In this document: in pieces, positions 5,835-6,397 of the stretch
Position numbering within the stretch: the first letter of the stretch is position 1
Layout of the letters: every line of letters begins with the position of its first letter
Source of the DNA: an uncultured Oscillospiraceae bacterium
Lineage (GTDB): Bacteria; Bacillota; Clostridia; Oscillospirales; Oscillospiraceae
DNA length: 6,397 nt
Reading direction: 5' to 3'
Assembly: GCA_910579595.1 (NCBI GenBank)
Contig: CAJTVM010000098.1
Location: 3,260-9,656 of the forward strand
Program-made: the position numbers and the translations under genes
The notes under the pieces: generated by a model
Database searches by the model: none
Told to the model about the DNA's origin: nothing
The model's input: the letters and a program-made list of their open reading frames with translations, nothing else

Positions 5835-6254
5835 ATGTGCGTTTCCAAGGCAAGTTTCACCGTGTATTTTGAACCGCCCTTTTGGGTCGGGCTTTACCAG
5901 CGGGAGAATGAGGGCGGCTGTCAGGTGTGCAAAATCACTTTCGGCGGCGAACCCCGGGATCAGGAGGTTTTGGATTGGCTGCTTTCCCACTGGCATGAGC
6001 TGTGCTTTAGCCCGCCGGTTCCGGCAGATCGGGCAATAACTCGCCCGCCAAACCCCAAGCGAATGCGGCGGGAAGCTCGGAAAGCCACTCAAACCATTGG
6101 AACCGGAACCAAGGCCCAGCATGCCCTCCAGCTCCAGCGGGAGCAGATGAAAATACAGCGGAAAACTGACTCCAAAGAACGCCGTGAGGCGGAGCGGGAG
6201 CGGAAGCTCGCCCTTCGGCAGGAGAAACGCAGGCAGAAGCATCGGGGGCACTAA
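5835..6254 (+). CDS. yjdF: YjdF family protein (DUF2992)
   Basis: This 139-residue protein is of a family whose biochemical role is unknown. Association with an azaaromatic-binding riboswitch suggests a part in detoxifying or responding to such compounds. The N-terminal half is a small alpha/beta unit with the family-typical FTVYFEPPFWVGLYQ (8-22) and FGGEPRDQEVLDWLL (36-50). The second half is highly charged, with NPKRMRREARK (73-83), GTKAQHALQLQREQMK (91-106) and the C-terminal KRRQKHRGH (131-139), which is close to the end of B. subtilis YjdF as I recall it. The region 95-135 is likely helical or coiled-coil and may bind nucleic acid. There is no signal peptide or membrane segment. The ATG at 5835 is fixed by AGGAGG at 5819-5824, ten bases upstream. 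The gene is flanked by its own promoter and leader and by a strong terminator, so it is a single-gene unit. Confidence 0.9.
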   Translation: MCVSKASFTVYFEPPFWVGLYQRENEGGCQVCKITFGGEPRDQEVLDWLLSHWHELCFSPPVPADRAITRPPNPKRMRREARKATQTIGTGTKAQHALQLQREQMKIQRKTDSKERREAERERKLALRQEKRRQKHRGH

Positions 6255-6265
6255 CCCCTCTGCCA

Positions 6266-6304
6266 ACAGCAAAAAGCGGCGGGTTCCCCGCCGCTTTTTG
6301 CTGT
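6266..6304 (+). terminator. Intrinsic terminator after yjdF, probably bidirectional
   Basis: An 18-bp perfect stem (6266-6283 with 6287-6304) and a TTC loop begin 11 bases after the yjdF stop. The stem has a GC-rich top (GCGGCGGG) and an A5/T5 base, so the T tract follows the GC core on either strand. It should end yjdF transcription and could also stop leftward transcription. Confidence 0.88.
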
Positions 6305-6312
6305 CAAAACGA

Positions 6313-6348
6313 AAAGAGATGGACAATCTTTCAATTGTCCATCTCTTT
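6313..6348. terminator. Second hairpin, likely terminator for leftward transcription
   Basis: AAAGAGATGGACAAT (6313-6327) and its exact complement at 6334-6348 form a 15-bp stem with a CTTTCA loop, nine bases after the yjdF terminator. Read leftward, the stem is followed by a T-rich run (the complement of AAAACGAAAA), which is better than the rightward flank GTGTC. This suggests a gene entering from the right edge on the - strand. It could instead be a back-up rightward terminator. Confidence 0.55.
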
Positions 6349-6397
6349 GTGTCGGCACTACCTATTTTTCCGGGCCGTCGCCAGCCAAGTATTTTCG

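Noticed and set aside
5700..6326. 208-residue - strand open frame across yjdF and its leader
   Set aside because: It starts inside a terminator hairpin stem and runs through the yjdF terminator, gene and leader. Nothing in it resembles a protein family.

Overview
The window is a GC-rich, densely coded stretch of a Gram-positive chromosome in which all seven recognised genes are on the + strand. Strong AGGAGG-type ribosome sites, a SpoVB/YabM-type flippase, RqcP and a yjdF gene with its leader suggest a Firmicute. Base composition and gene content fit the gut Oscillospiraceae (Clostridia) best; this placement is inference, not a database result.

Left part (1-4118): about 277 non-coding bases hold an imperfect ~55-bp tandem repeat and a promoter. 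An apparent operon follows: a trimeric-type purine-nucleoside phosphorylase (punA), a 5'-methylthioadenosine/S-adenosylhomocysteine-type deaminase (mtaD) and a SpoVB/YabM-type lipid flippase, with gaps of only 16 and 18 bases. The first two enzymes form a plausible salvage route. The deaminase turns 5'-modified adenosines into inosine derivatives, and the phosphorylase, which carries the 6-oxopurine-type Asn, splits these to hypoxanthine and a sugar 1-phosphate.

Middle (4119-5688): mazG, an HU gene and rqcP continue a block whose order (flippase, mazG, [hup], rqcP) matches the yabM-yabN-yabO segment of Bacillus subtilis. HU has its own consensus -10 box with a small hairpin at the predicted transcript start. 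A 10-bp hairpin lies between HU and rqcP, and an intrinsic terminator closes the block after rqcP. The yabP, yabQ and divIC genes that follow in Bacillus are not seen here.

Right part (5689-6397): an independent unit with an extended -10 promoter, a structured ~120-base leader that looks like a yjdF-class (azaaromatic-sensing) riboswitch, the yjdF gene, and two strong hairpin terminators, probably bidirectional. The last ~50 bases may be the 3' end of a leftward gene. I saw no mobile element, CRISPR array, tRNA or rRNA. The most noteworthy system is the yjdF riboswitch unit. The departures from expected substrate-binding residues in the MtaD/PNP pair come next. I do not see a wholly undescribed system.
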